Below are positions 9,270 to 18,375 of a DNA stretch of 64,000 bases, one piece after another. The notes below the pieces were generated by a model. The model ran no database searches. It had not been told where the DNA came from and saw nothing but the letters and a program-made list of their open reading frames with translations. Position 1 is the first letter of the stretch. Every line of letters begins with the position of its first letter. A program made the translations under genes and the position numbers. The stretch is from Paenibacillus odorifer (GTDB lineage: Bacteria; Bacillota; Bacilli; Paenibacillales; Paenibacillaceae): positions 4,960,001 to 5,024,000 of the forward strand of contig NZ_CP009428.1 in the NCBI RefSeq assembly GCF_000758725.1, in the 5' to 3' direction.

Positions 9270-10652
9270 TTATCCCGACGTAACCTCTACAGCGCCTTTT
9301 CCATCCCCGCCCGCACTATTCAGTTTTTTCCGAAAAATCATAAACAAAACCACACCCATCACACTCGTTATTACCTCAGTCACAGTCATCGACCAAATCA
9401 CACCGTGCAGGCCAAAAATAGAATGCAATACGATAATCATCGGTATAAATAATACACCTTGGCTTATTGCCATAATAGTAGTGGGTGTGCCTTGCCCCGT
9501 TGCTTGAAAAATGCTCATAAATAATCCGGTAAATCCATTAAATAAAGCCGAAATCAGCATAGCTGCCAAAATATAAGTTCCCATGCTTAACACAGAAGGA
9601 TCGCCTGAGAACCAATGAAGAATCGTTCCTCTAAACACATATACTAGACTCACAAAAACAACTGCAATGCCGCCTATATATGCAAAAGCGTATTTGATGC
9701 TGGATTTAAGTCTCTCCGTATTTTTACTAGCAAAGTTAAAAGCAAATAGCGGAATCAATCCCAAAAATAAACCCATCGATAAAAATTCTGGAATCTGCAC
9801 AATTCTTAAAGCCACACCAAATCCGGCGACCACACTCTCCCCATATTGAATGGAATAGTTATTTAACAAAAGCGTGCTGACAATTAAAAAACTGGCTTGC
9901 AATAGCTCGGCTGTACCTATTTTATAAACCTCAAGCTGATCTCGTACAGATATCTTAAAATGCTTCAAAAATCCTCTTAAATGCTCACTTTTCGTTTCCA
10001 AAAAGTAAATATAATAAATAGCAGAGCCCAAATTTGCTAAAACCATAGCCAAAGCAGCCCCGGCAACATGCCAATTCAGCACGAGAATAAATATAGGATC
10101 AAAAATCAAACTTAAAGCCGTACTGATAAAAATACCATACATTGATTCCTTCGAGGCCCCTTCCGAACGGACCAGTTGTTCCAATGCAAAATTAAGCACA
10201 ACAGCAAATCCGCCTGCAAAAAGAGTGAGCGCGTAAGACTTCGTAAAGTCTAAGGTAGCAGCATCTGCACCAAGCATGCGCGTGATCGGATTAATAGCTA
10301 ACCAAGCGATGAGCGCGATAAGAAGCCCCACTACAATACTCCCGTAAAAAGTATATCCGGCAACCTTTTTCCCTTTTTCCGTCTCTTTTTGCCCCGCCAA
10401 GCGGGTTACAAATGTTCCTCCGCCTACCCCCAATACATTTCCAAAAGCCATTAAAACGGTAAAAATAGGCAGGCCCAGCGTGATTGCGGTCAGCATACTT
10501 GTATTGTGCAATAAGCCGATGAAGTAAGCATTGATTACATTATAAATAGTACCCACAGACATCCCAATCATCATGGGAATCGATAAATGAGCGATCGCTT
10601 TTTTCATGGGCGCCGACTCTAAATAATATTGATTTGAGAACTCATTTGTCAT
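9270..10652 (-). CDS. MATE family multidrug exporter
   Basis: Integral membrane exporter of 460 residues with about twelve helices and the pseudo-twofold repeat of MATE proteins (each half starting with a hydrophobic PMMIG / PEFLSMGLF-type segment). Such proteins export cationic drugs or metabolites using a sodium or proton gradient. The ATG has GGAGG eight bases upstream. The gene follows the MarR gene by about 18 bp, so the pair is an operon controlled by MarR: a classic drug-inducible efflux arrangement. The substrate is unknown. Confidence 0.93.
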   Translation of the reverse strand: MTNEFSNQYYLESAPMKKAIAHLSIPMMIGMSVGTIYNVINAYFIGLLHNTSMLTAITLGLPIFTVLMAFGNVLGVGGGTFVTRLAGQKETEKGKKVAGYTFYGSIVVGLLIALIAWLAINPITRMLGADAATLDFTKSYALTLFAGGFAVVLNFALEQLVRSEGASKESMYGIFISTALSLIFDPIFILVLNWHVAGAALAMVLANLGSAIYYIYFLETKSEHLRGFLKHFKISVRDQLEVYKIGTAELLQASFLIVSTLLLNNYSIQYGESVVAGFGVALRIVQIPEFLSMGLFLGLIPLFAFNFASKNTERLKSSIKYAFAYIGGIAVVFVSLVYVFRGTILHWFSGDPSVLSMGTYILAAMLISALFNGFTGLFMSIFQATGQGTPTTIMAISQGVLFIPMIIVLHSIFGLHGVIWSMTVTEVITSVMGVVLFMIFRKKLNSAGGDGKGAVEVTSG

Positions 10653-10670
10653 AAGTGAACCTCCGAACGT

Positions 10671-11102
10671 TTATAAACTTGAACTAACTTTTTGAAGTAA
10701 AGACTTTAGGGTTGCAGTTTCTTCCGGACTAAGCGCCTTAGTAATGCTTGCTTCTACCTCAGAGAAAATCTCATTGAACTCTTCCACTAAAAGAGCACCT
10801 TTTTCCAATACAAAAATACTCTTTTGACGTTCATCATTTTCAGGAGTGACACGCTGGATATACCCTTTCTTCTCCAACCCCTGAAGCATACTGGTGATGC
10901 TCGCCCCCTTCCTGTTAAAGACCTCCGCTAAATCCTTCTGAATAACCCCTTCTGCTTGATTCTCAAAAATATAGCCGATCATGCGGCCTTGTTGTGAATT
11001 CAGACCTAACTCATTTAACCTGGTGTCAGCTGTACCTTTTATTTTCATCCCAATCTCTCGTATTAAATTAGAAAATGGTGTGTCTACAACGGGTTTGTTC
11101 AT
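10671..11102 (-). CDS. MarR family transcriptional repressor
   Basis: Winged-helix regulator of 143 residues. The recognition region (DLAEVFNRKGASITSMLQGLEKKGYIQRV) and the wing with PENDERQKSI are clear MarR hallmarks. I chose ATG at 11102 (MNKPVVD) because GAGGAGGG sits just upstream; longer in-frame extensions up to 11198 run through the promoter and operators. It lies first in an operon with the MATE exporter, and near-palindromic GTTAGAACTCTAAC sites overlap its promoter, so it most likely represses itself and the exporter until a ligand binds. Confidence 0.94.
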   Translation of the reverse strand: MNKPVVDTPFSNLIREIGMKIKGTADTRLNELGLNSQQGRMIGYIFENQAEGVIQKDLAEVFNRKGASITSMLQGLEKKGYIQRVTPENDERQKSIFVLEKGALLVEEFNEIFSEVEASITKALSPEETATLKSLLQKVSSSL

Positions 11103-11127
11103 TGTTATTCCCTCCTCTTTTGAATTA

Positions 11128-11189
11128 GTTAGAACTCTAAGTAACATCATTATCATAATAGTTAGAACTCTAACTGTCAAGGTTCTAAC
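11128..11189 (-). promoter_or_regulatory. Promoter and operators of the marR-MATE operon
   Basis: On the minus strand a TTGACA box (plus-strand 11175-11180) and a TATGAT box (11152-11157) are 17 bp apart, close to ideal for sigma-A. The near-palindrome GTTAGAACTCTAAC (11161-11174) fills the spacer exactly, a second copy (11128-11140) lies just downstream of the -10 box, and a half-site GTTCTAAC (11182-11189) lies upstream of the -35 box. A dimeric MarR protein bound here would block polymerase. The protein-site match is inferred from position. Confidence 0.88.
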
Positions 11190-11195
11190 TAAATA

Positions 11196-11250
11196 CAAAA
11201 AAACTCCTCTCCAGCACTTGTCGGCAGACAGGTACTGAAGAGGAGTTTAT
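11196..11250 (-). terminator. Terminator after the M16C peptidase gene
   Basis: Long hairpin on the minus strand: an AAACTCCTCT...GTC arm pairs with GAC...AGAGGAGTTT around a short loop, followed by a run of T. It begins about 10 bp past the stop codon of the M16C gene and ends right before the MarR promoter. Confidence 0.85.
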
Positions 11251-11258
11251 AGAGAGAA

Positions 11259-14189
11259 TTACATTACTAGTTCTTCTAGGTTTCCGAATAAGACTTTTTT
11301 CGATTCCAACTTGGAGGCATTGCCGACAACTGTGAAATAATTTTGTTCCGTCACAGCCTTAAGCAAATCGGCATACTGTCTGATGTCTTCCGGTGTGGTC
11401 GACAAGATTTCATCCCGTTCCTGCTGCAGCTCGGCCCCGGTTACCTGCTCAAAATAATGCCGGTCCGCCCGCCGTCCCTGAGCGCTTGGGCTCAGCGGCT
11501 GGTCCAGCATGGACAGGGTGCCGATAACTGCTTTGGTCATCTCGTCGGCATCCGCTTCATATCCTTCGGTGAATCGGTACGCCTGATCATAAACCTCCAG
11601 CGTCTCCTGCAAATTGGGATCACGGTAGGAAGTGAACATCAATATCCCATCTCTGCGCAGCATCAGGCTTCCGCCATAAGCTCCGCCCTTCACGCGCACG
11701 GCATTCCACAGATAGGTGAGGCTCATGATTTTTTTGAGCACCTGCATTTTGCCGGAATACGTAAATCCCAGCTTGTTGAAGTCGTAGCCTTTAACCACAT
11801 ATTGCACCTGGCTGGAAGACATAAAACCTTCATTATCCGCATGCCCCTGCGCCGTAATCTTAGGTTTATTCACCACTGGCCGATCCTGAATATCCAGCTT
11901 CGCTACATTAGCGGCAAATTCTTCATACAAATCAGGGGTACCCGTCACGCTGATGATTAAATTCTGTTTATTGAATAAAACCGCACAGATATCCTTCAGC
12001 GTGTCTGCCACCTCAGCTCCCTGCTGATCGATCTTCTCGGCAAGCTCACGGATAAAGCGGTAATAGGCCACACCACCCTGTTGTTCCTGATACGCTCCCA
12101 TGTCCGAAAAATAAGACATCAGGCGGCTGGCCGCGATTTCATTGCCTTTTTGGTTCAGAACCGATTCCATCTGCGAAGCTTCCCGGCGCACGATTTCCTG
12201 TAGCTTCGTCAGGTTATCGAGCGCGCTGGTATAGAGCAACTCGCGCAGCAGATCCAGCGATTCGCCAATATGCCCCGCCATCACCTTAACCTGCGCAGTG
12301 AATTTAGGCTGATAACTGGCTCCAGTATCTTTTGCAGCGCCAAAGATCTCATTTTTGAAATGAATGCCTCCGGTTTTGATCCCAATTTCACTAGTGAGCT
12401 CTTCAATGCTGTAAGAAGCTGTCTCCATTTGGCCCAATACCTCTGCCAGCAGCACAAGATAAGGAATTTGCTCAGGAGCCACAACACTCGTATCCCAATA
12501 AAACTTGAAATACGCAATCTTTTGAGTAGATACGTCATGATGGATCAGCTTTAGACCCTCAAGGTTATATTCATGGGATGGCACCTGAGGTTCAGCACTG
12601 CGGTTAATGTCCTGTAGAGATAAACTTGGCAGCTTCTGCAAATCCTCGGCAGCATCTGCACGGCCTTGCCGCGCCAGAAGATGCTGTGTACTCTGCACAA
12701 GCTGCTCCAGCTGGTCTGGTTGCTGTGATGATTTGTATTCACTTAATTGACGCTGGGTGCTCGCTTCCTTGTCGGCTGCAATCGTCTTGGACGGGTTCAG
12801 CACCACCAGACTGCAATGATCACTATTCAGTAAGTAGACCTCAATCAGCTTCTCAAAATAACGATCCGTTATTTTTTCCCGAATGGTAGTGAATACCTCT
12901 TCATAAAGCATATGAGTAGACGGCTGACCGTCATAGAGCCAGGACTTCATCACTTCGATATTGTAAGTAAGTCCCTTTGGATATCGGCTAAAGTCCGCTT
13001 CCCGCAGTTCAAATTCCTTGCTGTTGACCGCCGCCAGCACCAGCTTCTCATCCAGCCCGTTCTTAACCAAGCTGCTTAATGTGGTCTTCACCAGCTCCAC
13101 GAAGGCATCTTTGGCGGAGGCGTTCGAATGTGTCAGGGTAATGCCAAGCAGCGGCTGAACCATACTGTCGGAATAAAAAGCAAAGGCATCTTTACCCAGA
13201 CCGCTTTCCAGCAGGGCTTGCTTAAGCGGAGCTGCATTGCTGTCCATCAGCATGCTTTTCAAAATATCAAAAGCCAGATTCAGTTCCCGATCCGTAGAGG
13301 TTCCAATTACATAGTTCAGACTCAAATAAGTTTTGTCGTCGGCCGTTTCTGCTTCCAGAATCGGATAATCCGCTACCAGCTCCGTCATTCCGGTAGGCTG
13401 TTGTAGGGGAATGGAGGTATCAAAGCTGTTTTTTTCATAACGGCTAAGGTATTCCTGGTCTATAAATTGCAGCTTCTCTTCAATAGAGACGTCTCCGTAC
13501 AGATAAAAATAACTGTTGGACGGGTGATAATAATTGCTGTGCGCCTTAAGGAATTGCTCATACGTAAGCGCAGGAATCTCCTGCGGATCTCCACCTGAAG
13601 AATGGCGGTAAATCGTGTCTGGATACAACGACTTTTTGATCCTGTCCATCAGCACTGTAAACGGCGAGGAATAGGAACCCTTCATCTCGTTGTAAACCAC
13701 GCCTTTATAGATCAACTCGTCTTCTGTTTGCTGAAGCTCGTAATGCCAGCCCTCTTGCTCAAAAATCTCCCTTTGCTTATAAATATTCGGCTGAAATACA
13801 CTATCCAGGTAGACCTCCATCAGATTGGAGAAATCCTGCTCATTCCGGCTCGCCACCGGATACATCGTCTTATCCCCAAACGTAAATGCGTTCAGGAATG
13901 TCTGCATCGAACCCTTTAGCAATTCTACAAAAGGTTCCTTCACCGGATATTTCTCCGAACCACATAATACAGAATGCTCCAAAATATGAAAGACCCCTGT
14001 ACTATCTTCAGGAGGGGTCCTGAAGCTCACGCTGAATACCTTGTTGTCATCCTGATTCTGCACGAAAAGCAGCCTGGCGCCGCTCTTCAGATGTTCCATC
14101 GTGAATACGGCGGAATCGATCTCCCGGATAAATTCCTCATTAACGACCTGAAATCCATAATATATGTTGCCTGTGATCAAGCGGCTCAT
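11259..14189 (-). CDS. M16C family zinc metallopeptidase (insulinase / presequence-protease type)
   Basis: Peptidase of 976 residues. The inverted zinc motif HILEH is at residues 68-72, and the third zinc ligand is probably Glu169 in YNEMKG, as in presequence protease PreP. The four-domain M16C layout (two catalytic-type halves joined by an M16C-associated helical linker) fits the length. No signal peptide, so it is presumably cytoplasmic and degrades peptides. The ATG has GAGGAGG nine bases upstream. It is a single-gene unit with its own terminator, unrelated in function to the sugar genes around it. Confidence 0.93.
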   Translation of the reverse strand: MSRLITGNIYYGFQVVNEEFIREIDSAVFTMEHLKSGARLLFVQNQDDNKVFSVSFRTPPEDSTGVFHILEHSVLCGSEKYPVKEPFVELLKGSMQTFLNAFTFGDKTMYPVASRNEQDFSNLMEVYLDSVFQPNIYKQREIFEQEGWHYELQQTEDELIYKGVVYNEMKGSYSSPFTVLMDRIKKSLYPDTIYRHSSGGDPQEIPALTYEQFLKAHSNYYHPSNSYFYLYGDVSIEEKLQFIDQEYLSRYEKNSFDTSIPLQQPTGMTELVADYPILEAETADDKTYLSLNYVIGTSTDRELNLAFDILKSMLMDSNAAPLKQALLESGLGKDAFAFYSDSMVQPLLGITLTHSNASAKDAFVELVKTTLSSLVKNGLDEKLVLAAVNSKEFELREADFSRYPKGLTYNIEVMKSWLYDGQPSTHMLYEEVFTTIREKITDRYFEKLIEVYLLNSDHCSLVVLNPSKTIAADKEASTQRQLSEYKSSQQPDQLEQLVQSTQHLLARQGRADAAEDLQKLPSLSLQDINRSAEPQVPSHEYNLEGLKLIHHDVSTQKIAYFKFYWDTSVVAPEQIPYLVLLAEVLGQMETASYSIEELTSEIGIKTGGIHFKNEIFGAAKDTGASYQPKFTAQVKVMAGHIGESLDLLRELLYTSALDNLTKLQEIVRREASQMESVLNQKGNEIAASRLMSYFSDMGAYQEQQGGVAYYRFIRELAEKIDQQGAEVADTLKDICAVLFNKQNLIISVTGTPDLYEEFAANVAKLDIQDRPVVNKPKITAQGHADNEGFMSSSQVQYVVKGYDFNKLGFTYSGKMQVLKKIMSLTYLWNAVRVKGGAYGGSLMLRRDGILMFTSYRDPNLQETLEVYDQAYRFTEGYEADADEMTKAVIGTLSMLDQPLSPSAQGRRADRHYFEQVTGAELQQERDEILSTTPEDIRQYADLLKAVTEQNYFTVVGNASKLESKKVLFGNLEELVM

Positions 14190-14260
14190 AGATTTGCCTC
14201 CTCTGCACTGGATGTGATAACTCTATCTGAAGCTTATCATATCCCTGGACGTTTATTCCA

Positions 14261-16402
14261 TTAATAGAAGGCTTCCGGGATTAATTTCTGCAGTCTGACT
14301 AAAATTGCCGCTGCCTGCTCACGCACCAGAATCTGCTTAGGATCGAAACGGCTCCCGCTGCCGGTCATTACTTCATGTTCATTCACGGCCTGAATCGCCT
14401 GGCGGCTCGCCTCTGACAAACTGGAAGTATCGGCAAACTTCACACGGTCCGGGCTGCCGTACGTAGACAACCGGGCAGCTTTGGTTACCATATCCGCCGC
14501 TTCTTCCCGCGTAATACCGCGGTCCGGTTCGAACTTGCCGGCTGAAGAGCTGATAATGCCCAGCTCCTCAGCCTTGGCGATGGTACCGCTGTACCATTTG
14601 TCCGCCGGAACATCCTTAAAGCTAGAAGTGGCCTTGGCATCGGGGAACTCATGCAATAGCCGCAGCAGCAGGGTCAGAAATTCAGCCCGGGTCAGCTTCT
14701 GCTTAGGAGCCAGCACATTTCCGCTGGCACTCACGCCCTGAATATATCCGCTGCTGAGCGCTGTTGCGATATCCAAACGTGCCCAAGCTGCGACTTTATT
14801 GGCATCCGTAAAGCTGGCCAATTCCGGGGAAGAGACATGCAGCGCAAACGTCCGTTTGGAAAGTGCTGGAGCAGCATCTTTACGGTATTTGGTGACTTGC
14901 ACAGGATAGACACCGGGCTTCATGCCGGCAAAAGACACCTTTCCCGTGCTGTCAGCCACTACGCTTTTTCCTTGAAGTGTCACAGTAGCGCCGAAAGCCG
15001 GAAGACCGCCCAGCTGACCGTTTGACTTGGTGATATGGAGGGAAAACGGCATATTGGCGCTTGCGTATCCACCCATTTCCTGGCCGTTTTTATCTTTCCA
15101 TTTCACTTCCATCCGGTCAAGCAGTTCTGTATCATCCGCGTAGTAAACAAGCAGCTGATCCCCATTGCCTATTGTCAGTCTGTACGGGCTATTCTCAGGA
15201 TACATCCATGCACTGCCCCCGCTGAATACAGCAATCTTCCATTCTCCGCGTCCATTGTATCGCCCGTTCTCAATCCCTTCTATAGCTGTGAAGGCTGGTT
15301 TAGCTGCATCCGCATTCAACTTATACGCTAAACCCTTTGCCTGTAAAAAGGCTGCCGCTGCCTTCACAGCATCTCCGCCAACAATATGCCCCCCGGCAAG
15401 GGTGCCACCGGGTCCTTCGACCTGAATCGTTGCCCGGTCAAGTCCAGCATGATGTAGTCCGCTATACAGCATGCCAGCCTGCTTGGACAGCAGCTTATAG
15501 GAAGTCAAGGCAAGGTAGGCTTGCACAGTAGCGGGACTATCGTTTCCTCCGCCTGCTGTCTGCGCAAAGCCGCCACCCGTAAGCTTCCGCGCCAGCAAAT
15601 GGTCCAGCAACGAGGCTCCGCCTTCCTTGGTGAAATCTGCTGCATCAACTCCCTGCGAGGATAAAGCAACAATCACCTGCGCTGTCGTCGTAGTTTTACC
15701 ATCGAATCCTCCGTCTAGCTGCTGCTTGCTCTTAAGCCACTGCAAAGCCTTCTCAATCGGCTGCGCAGTTTGTTCTGAACTCACTTCGGAAGCAAGTGCC
15801 GTCAGTACCCAGGCAGTAGCTACCAGATCTCCTTGCTTCTGCCCGGCCAGCGGCCAGCTGCCATCCGCTAGCTGCATATCAAGCAGCTGATAAAACAGCA
15901 AATCGGGGTAACGGTTTGTCCGCTCCAATGAATTTGAAATGGAGTTCTTCGAGGTAATATAGGCGGCTGCTACCGCTGCTGCCCCTTCCGAATCAATTCC
16001 GTCATGATTCATCAGGAATGGATAAAGATCAATACCCGCGATGTTGTTGATGTTGCCCCCCGCAGCACTGTAAGCCAGCGCTGTTCGAGTTAGCCCTGCC
16101 ACCTTGGTGAACTTGCCCCGCTGTTCCAGAATCTTATCGGCAGTCTGCTCCAGATATCCCTTGGGCAGACTACGCCCATTCTTGAAGAAACCTACGGCTG
16201 CTTCGTCCGGGAATGGCTGTATCGTAAGCAGCACATTCTGCGCCCCTTCCAAGGTACTCTGCATCTCCGCTGTGAATACCGCGGTTGTCTTTTGTGCCGG
16301 AGACGGCTCCGCCATTACCCTGCCACTCAGCAATACAAGCAAAATACATAATGCGGTAAGTGTAACCTTCCTTATCGTCCTGTTTATGGGTGTTGCTCTC
16401 AT
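14261..16402 (-). CDS. SLH-anchored surface protein with alpha/alpha-toroid and DUF4430-like domain
   Basis: Exported protein of about 713 residues. An N-terminal signal peptide ends near GRVMAEPS. Residues from about 35 to 335 form helical repeats of the prenyltransferase/squalene-cyclase toroid type (repeated DGSWPLAG, DGGFDG, GGGFAQ turns), but I see no cyclase DXDD motif. A DUF4430-like beta domain follows (GEWKIAV ... GDQLLVYYADDTELLD), then an Ig-like or carboxypeptidase-regulatory-like segment. Three SLH domains fill the last 180 residues and would bind the pyruvylated wall polymer. ATG at 16402 is preferred because GGAGGAG is seven bases upstream. Toroid plus DUF4430 resembles transcobalamin/intrinsic factor, so cobalamin binding is possible but unproven. 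Confidence 0.87.
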   Translation of the reverse strand: MRATPINRTIRKVTLTALCILLVLLSGRVMAEPSPAQKTTAVFTAEMQSTLEGAQNVLLTIQPFPDEAAVGFFKNGRSLPKGYLEQTADKILEQRGKFTKVAGLTRTALAYSAAGGNINNIAGIDLYPFLMNHDGIDSEGAAAVAAAYITSKNSISNSLERTNRYPDLLFYQLLDMQLADGSWPLAGQKQGDLVATAWVLTALASEVSSEQTAQPIEKALQWLKSKQQLDGGFDGKTTTTAQVIVALSSQGVDAADFTKEGGASLLDHLLARKLTGGGFAQTAGGGNDSPATVQAYLALTSYKLLSKQAGMLYSGLHHAGLDRATIQVEGPGGTLAGGHIVGGDAVKAAAAFLQAKGLAYKLNADAAKPAFTAIEGIENGRYNGRGEWKIAVFSGGSAWMYPENSPYRLTIGNGDQLLVYYADDTELLDRMEVKWKDKNGQEMGGYASANMPFSLHITKSNGQLGGLPAFGATVTLQGKSVVADSTGKVSFAGMKPGVYPVQVTKYRKDAAPALSKRTFALHVSSPELASFTDANKVAAWARLDIATALSSGYIQGVSASGNVLAPKQKLTRAEFLTLLLRLLHEFPDAKATSSFKDVPADKWYSGTIAKAEELGIISSSAGKFEPDRGITREEAADMVTKAARLSTYGSPDRVKFADTSSLSEASRQAIQAVNEHEVMTGSGSRFDPKQILVREQAAAILVRLQKLIPEAFY

Positions 16403-16516
16403 ATTCATTCTCCTCCAATGTAGTTTGCTAGAACTTTATAAGGTTAGACGCAGCGAAATGGGATTTTGTTCCTGACTATGTTTCAATATACATTTTTATC
16501 CAGATAAGAATAACAA

Positions 16517-16561
16517 AAGACCGCACAGCTACCCGCTTACACGGTAGCCGTACGATCTTTT
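16517..16561 (-). terminator. Terminator of the amino-sugar operon
   Basis: On the minus strand an AAAGATCGTACGGCTACC arm pairs, with a few G-U or mismatched positions, with GGTAGCTGTGCGGTCTTT, followed by a short T run. It lies just past the stop of the GH20 gene, ending the operon that begins near 23845. Confidence 0.82.
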
Positions 16562-16569
16562 CAAAACCT

Positions 16570-18375
16570 TTATTCAGCCTGGCCAAACCCCAGCTCACGG
16601 TATAATGTCTGCTCCAGATAATCGTGAAGATAGAACCGGGATTTCACAAAATGCTCCGCCATATCGGATGGCTGGTAACGCTCCAAAACCGCTTTCATGC
16701 GAGGCAAAACGTTCTCACGTCCACGGCGATTTCTCATGTAATTGTTCAGCAGCGAATGCCATTCCGCATCGTCTCCCGGATAGAGCTCCCAGCGGTAGAC
16801 ATATTTGTGGATCGCCCGCGAACGGTCCGTCGCCGCTTCAAAATCATGCATAATGGCAATCAGCTCTGCTTCATCCTTATGATCCTTCACCTTGTCCAGC
16901 AGCTTCCAGATAACATCATAATAATCTTCCAGCTGATAATTCCCGAGCTGAGCATGACCTGTTCTAGGATCAATGCCATGAAACCGCTCCATGAATCGAT
17001 CGATAAATGTTGAGGCGTCCGCTTTGCGGTTCCAGGCCAAATCGGCGTGCAGCAGCATCGGATACCACGTCGTCTCGAAGATACCATAAGGAACGCCAAG
17101 GCTGAACGGCCCCGTCCAGTTCGTGGCGACGATGCAACCGAGGTCCAGCTTATCCGCTGTCTCCGCCCATTGGAGCAGATTATCCGTCCGGTTCAATAGT
17201 ACCGGATAATTCTGATGTTCAGCCCAGTCAAAGCTGCGAACCGCCGGTGCTCCCATAACCTCGATACCTAGTGACCTGAATTTATCCGCAAGAGAGGAAA
17301 CCTCAGCTTCGATATTACGTCCGTTGTATATCCAGATCATCGCCGCACTCCGCTTATCCAGCTTTGCCAGTTCTTCCGGCGGGCATTTGTCCAGCATGTC
17401 ATGCCAGAAAATCGCTTTTTTACCACGGCTGGCTGTAAATTCAATCAAAGTGTTCAAAAAAGCGATAAATGCCCGCTCCCGTACCCCTCCGAACAACGTT
17501 TTACAGCGTTCGCATTCACATAAGCTGTACACCTCGTCGCAGCCGAGGTGAATATAACGGGAATCAGGATGGGTATCCATCATCCCCTGTAACAGATCGG
17601 TAATCAGCTCGAAGGATTCCGGATGCGACGGGCAGATCTCCCCGAGGGATAACTCCGTTTCGCGCAAGTGCCGCCAGGTGTCGTGGCGGAGCACATACTC
17701 CAGATGTCCAAAGCTCTGCTGCAGCGGAATGATCTCAATAAAATATTCATGGGCTGTGCGTTTCAGCTCCTCTAGCTGTGTGAGGCTTAATGAATGCTGT
17801 GGATGCACGAATTCCGGGTACTTCTGGAACGGGAATTTATCTTCGTATTCAATCAGAACCGCATTCGTTTTATACCGGGCAAAATCCGCCAAATACGATA
17901 GTAACAGCTCTGGCTTGGAAAATGTCTGGCGAAGATCAAAATTCATCGCCCGCAAAGTAGTGTCAGGCCAGTCCGTGATAGACACGGCAGGAACTTCCCC
18001 TGCTGACTTACGCAGCTGTAGTAACGTTTGCAGCCCGTAAAACAGCCCCGGCGCGTCCAGTGCTTGGATTACCATCCGGCACTCCGACACCTCCAGCCTG
18101 TACCCTTCCGCCCGACCGTTAAGCATTTCCAGATCCACTTCATCTGGCTGAGCTCCTTTCGTTTCTGGCAGCAAGGGACTCTGAAGAATAAGTGAATATC
18201 CTTTTCCCGAGATAACATGTGTACATTCCAGCTCCGGAAACGCCCGACGGCAATGAACCACCAGTCTCGGATCATGCTGCTCCATGTAGAGGCTCAGGCT
18301 TACATCCTCGCTGAACTGAAAAGCTTCTCCCTCTTTCACTTGGATCTGCTTCGGTTGCGGTATCAAGCTCTGCAT
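16570..18375 (-). CDS. GH20 beta-N-acetylhexosaminidase
   Basis: Glycosidase of 601 residues that removes terminal beta-linked GlcNAc or GalNAc by substrate-assisted catalysis. An N-terminal GH20b-like beta domain covers roughly residues 1-130; the barrel begins at RAMNFDLRQ. The catalytic pair is Asp280-Glu281 in IHLGCDEVYSL, and the cysteines in SLCECERCK just after are typical of one GH20 subgroup. No signal peptide, so it acts in the cytoplasm on imported oligosaccharides. The ATG has AGGAGGAG upstream and overlaps the end of the NagA-like gene by 13 bp. It supplies amino sugar to the two enzymes encoded before it. Confidence 0.93.
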   Translation of the reverse strand: MQSLIPQPKQIQVKEGEAFQFSEDVSLSLYMEQHDPRLVVHCRRAFPELECTHVISGKGYSLILQSPLLPETKGAQPDEVDLEMLNGRAEGYRLEVSECRMVIQALDAPGLFYGLQTLLQLRKSAGEVPAVSITDWPDTTLRAMNFDLRQTFSKPELLLSYLADFARYKTNAVLIEYEDKFPFQKYPEFVHPQHSLSLTQLEELKRTAHEYFIEIIPLQQSFGHLEYVLRHDTWRHLRETELSLGEICPSHPESFELITDLLQGMMDTHPDSRYIHLGCDEVYSLCECERCKTLFGGVRERAFIAFLNTLIEFTASRGKKAIFWHDMLDKCPPEELAKLDKRSAAMIWIYNGRNIEAEVSSLADKFRSLGIEVMGAPAVRSFDWAEHQNYPVLLNRTDNLLQWAETADKLDLGCIVATNWTGPFSLGVPYGIFETTWYPMLLHADLAWNRKADASTFIDRFMERFHGIDPRTGHAQLGNYQLEDYYDVIWKLLDKVKDHKDEAELIAIMHDFEAATDRSRAIHKYVYRWELYPGDDAEWHSLLNNYMRNRRGRENVLPRMKAVLERYQPSDMAEHFVKSRFYLHDYLEQTLYRELGFGQAE

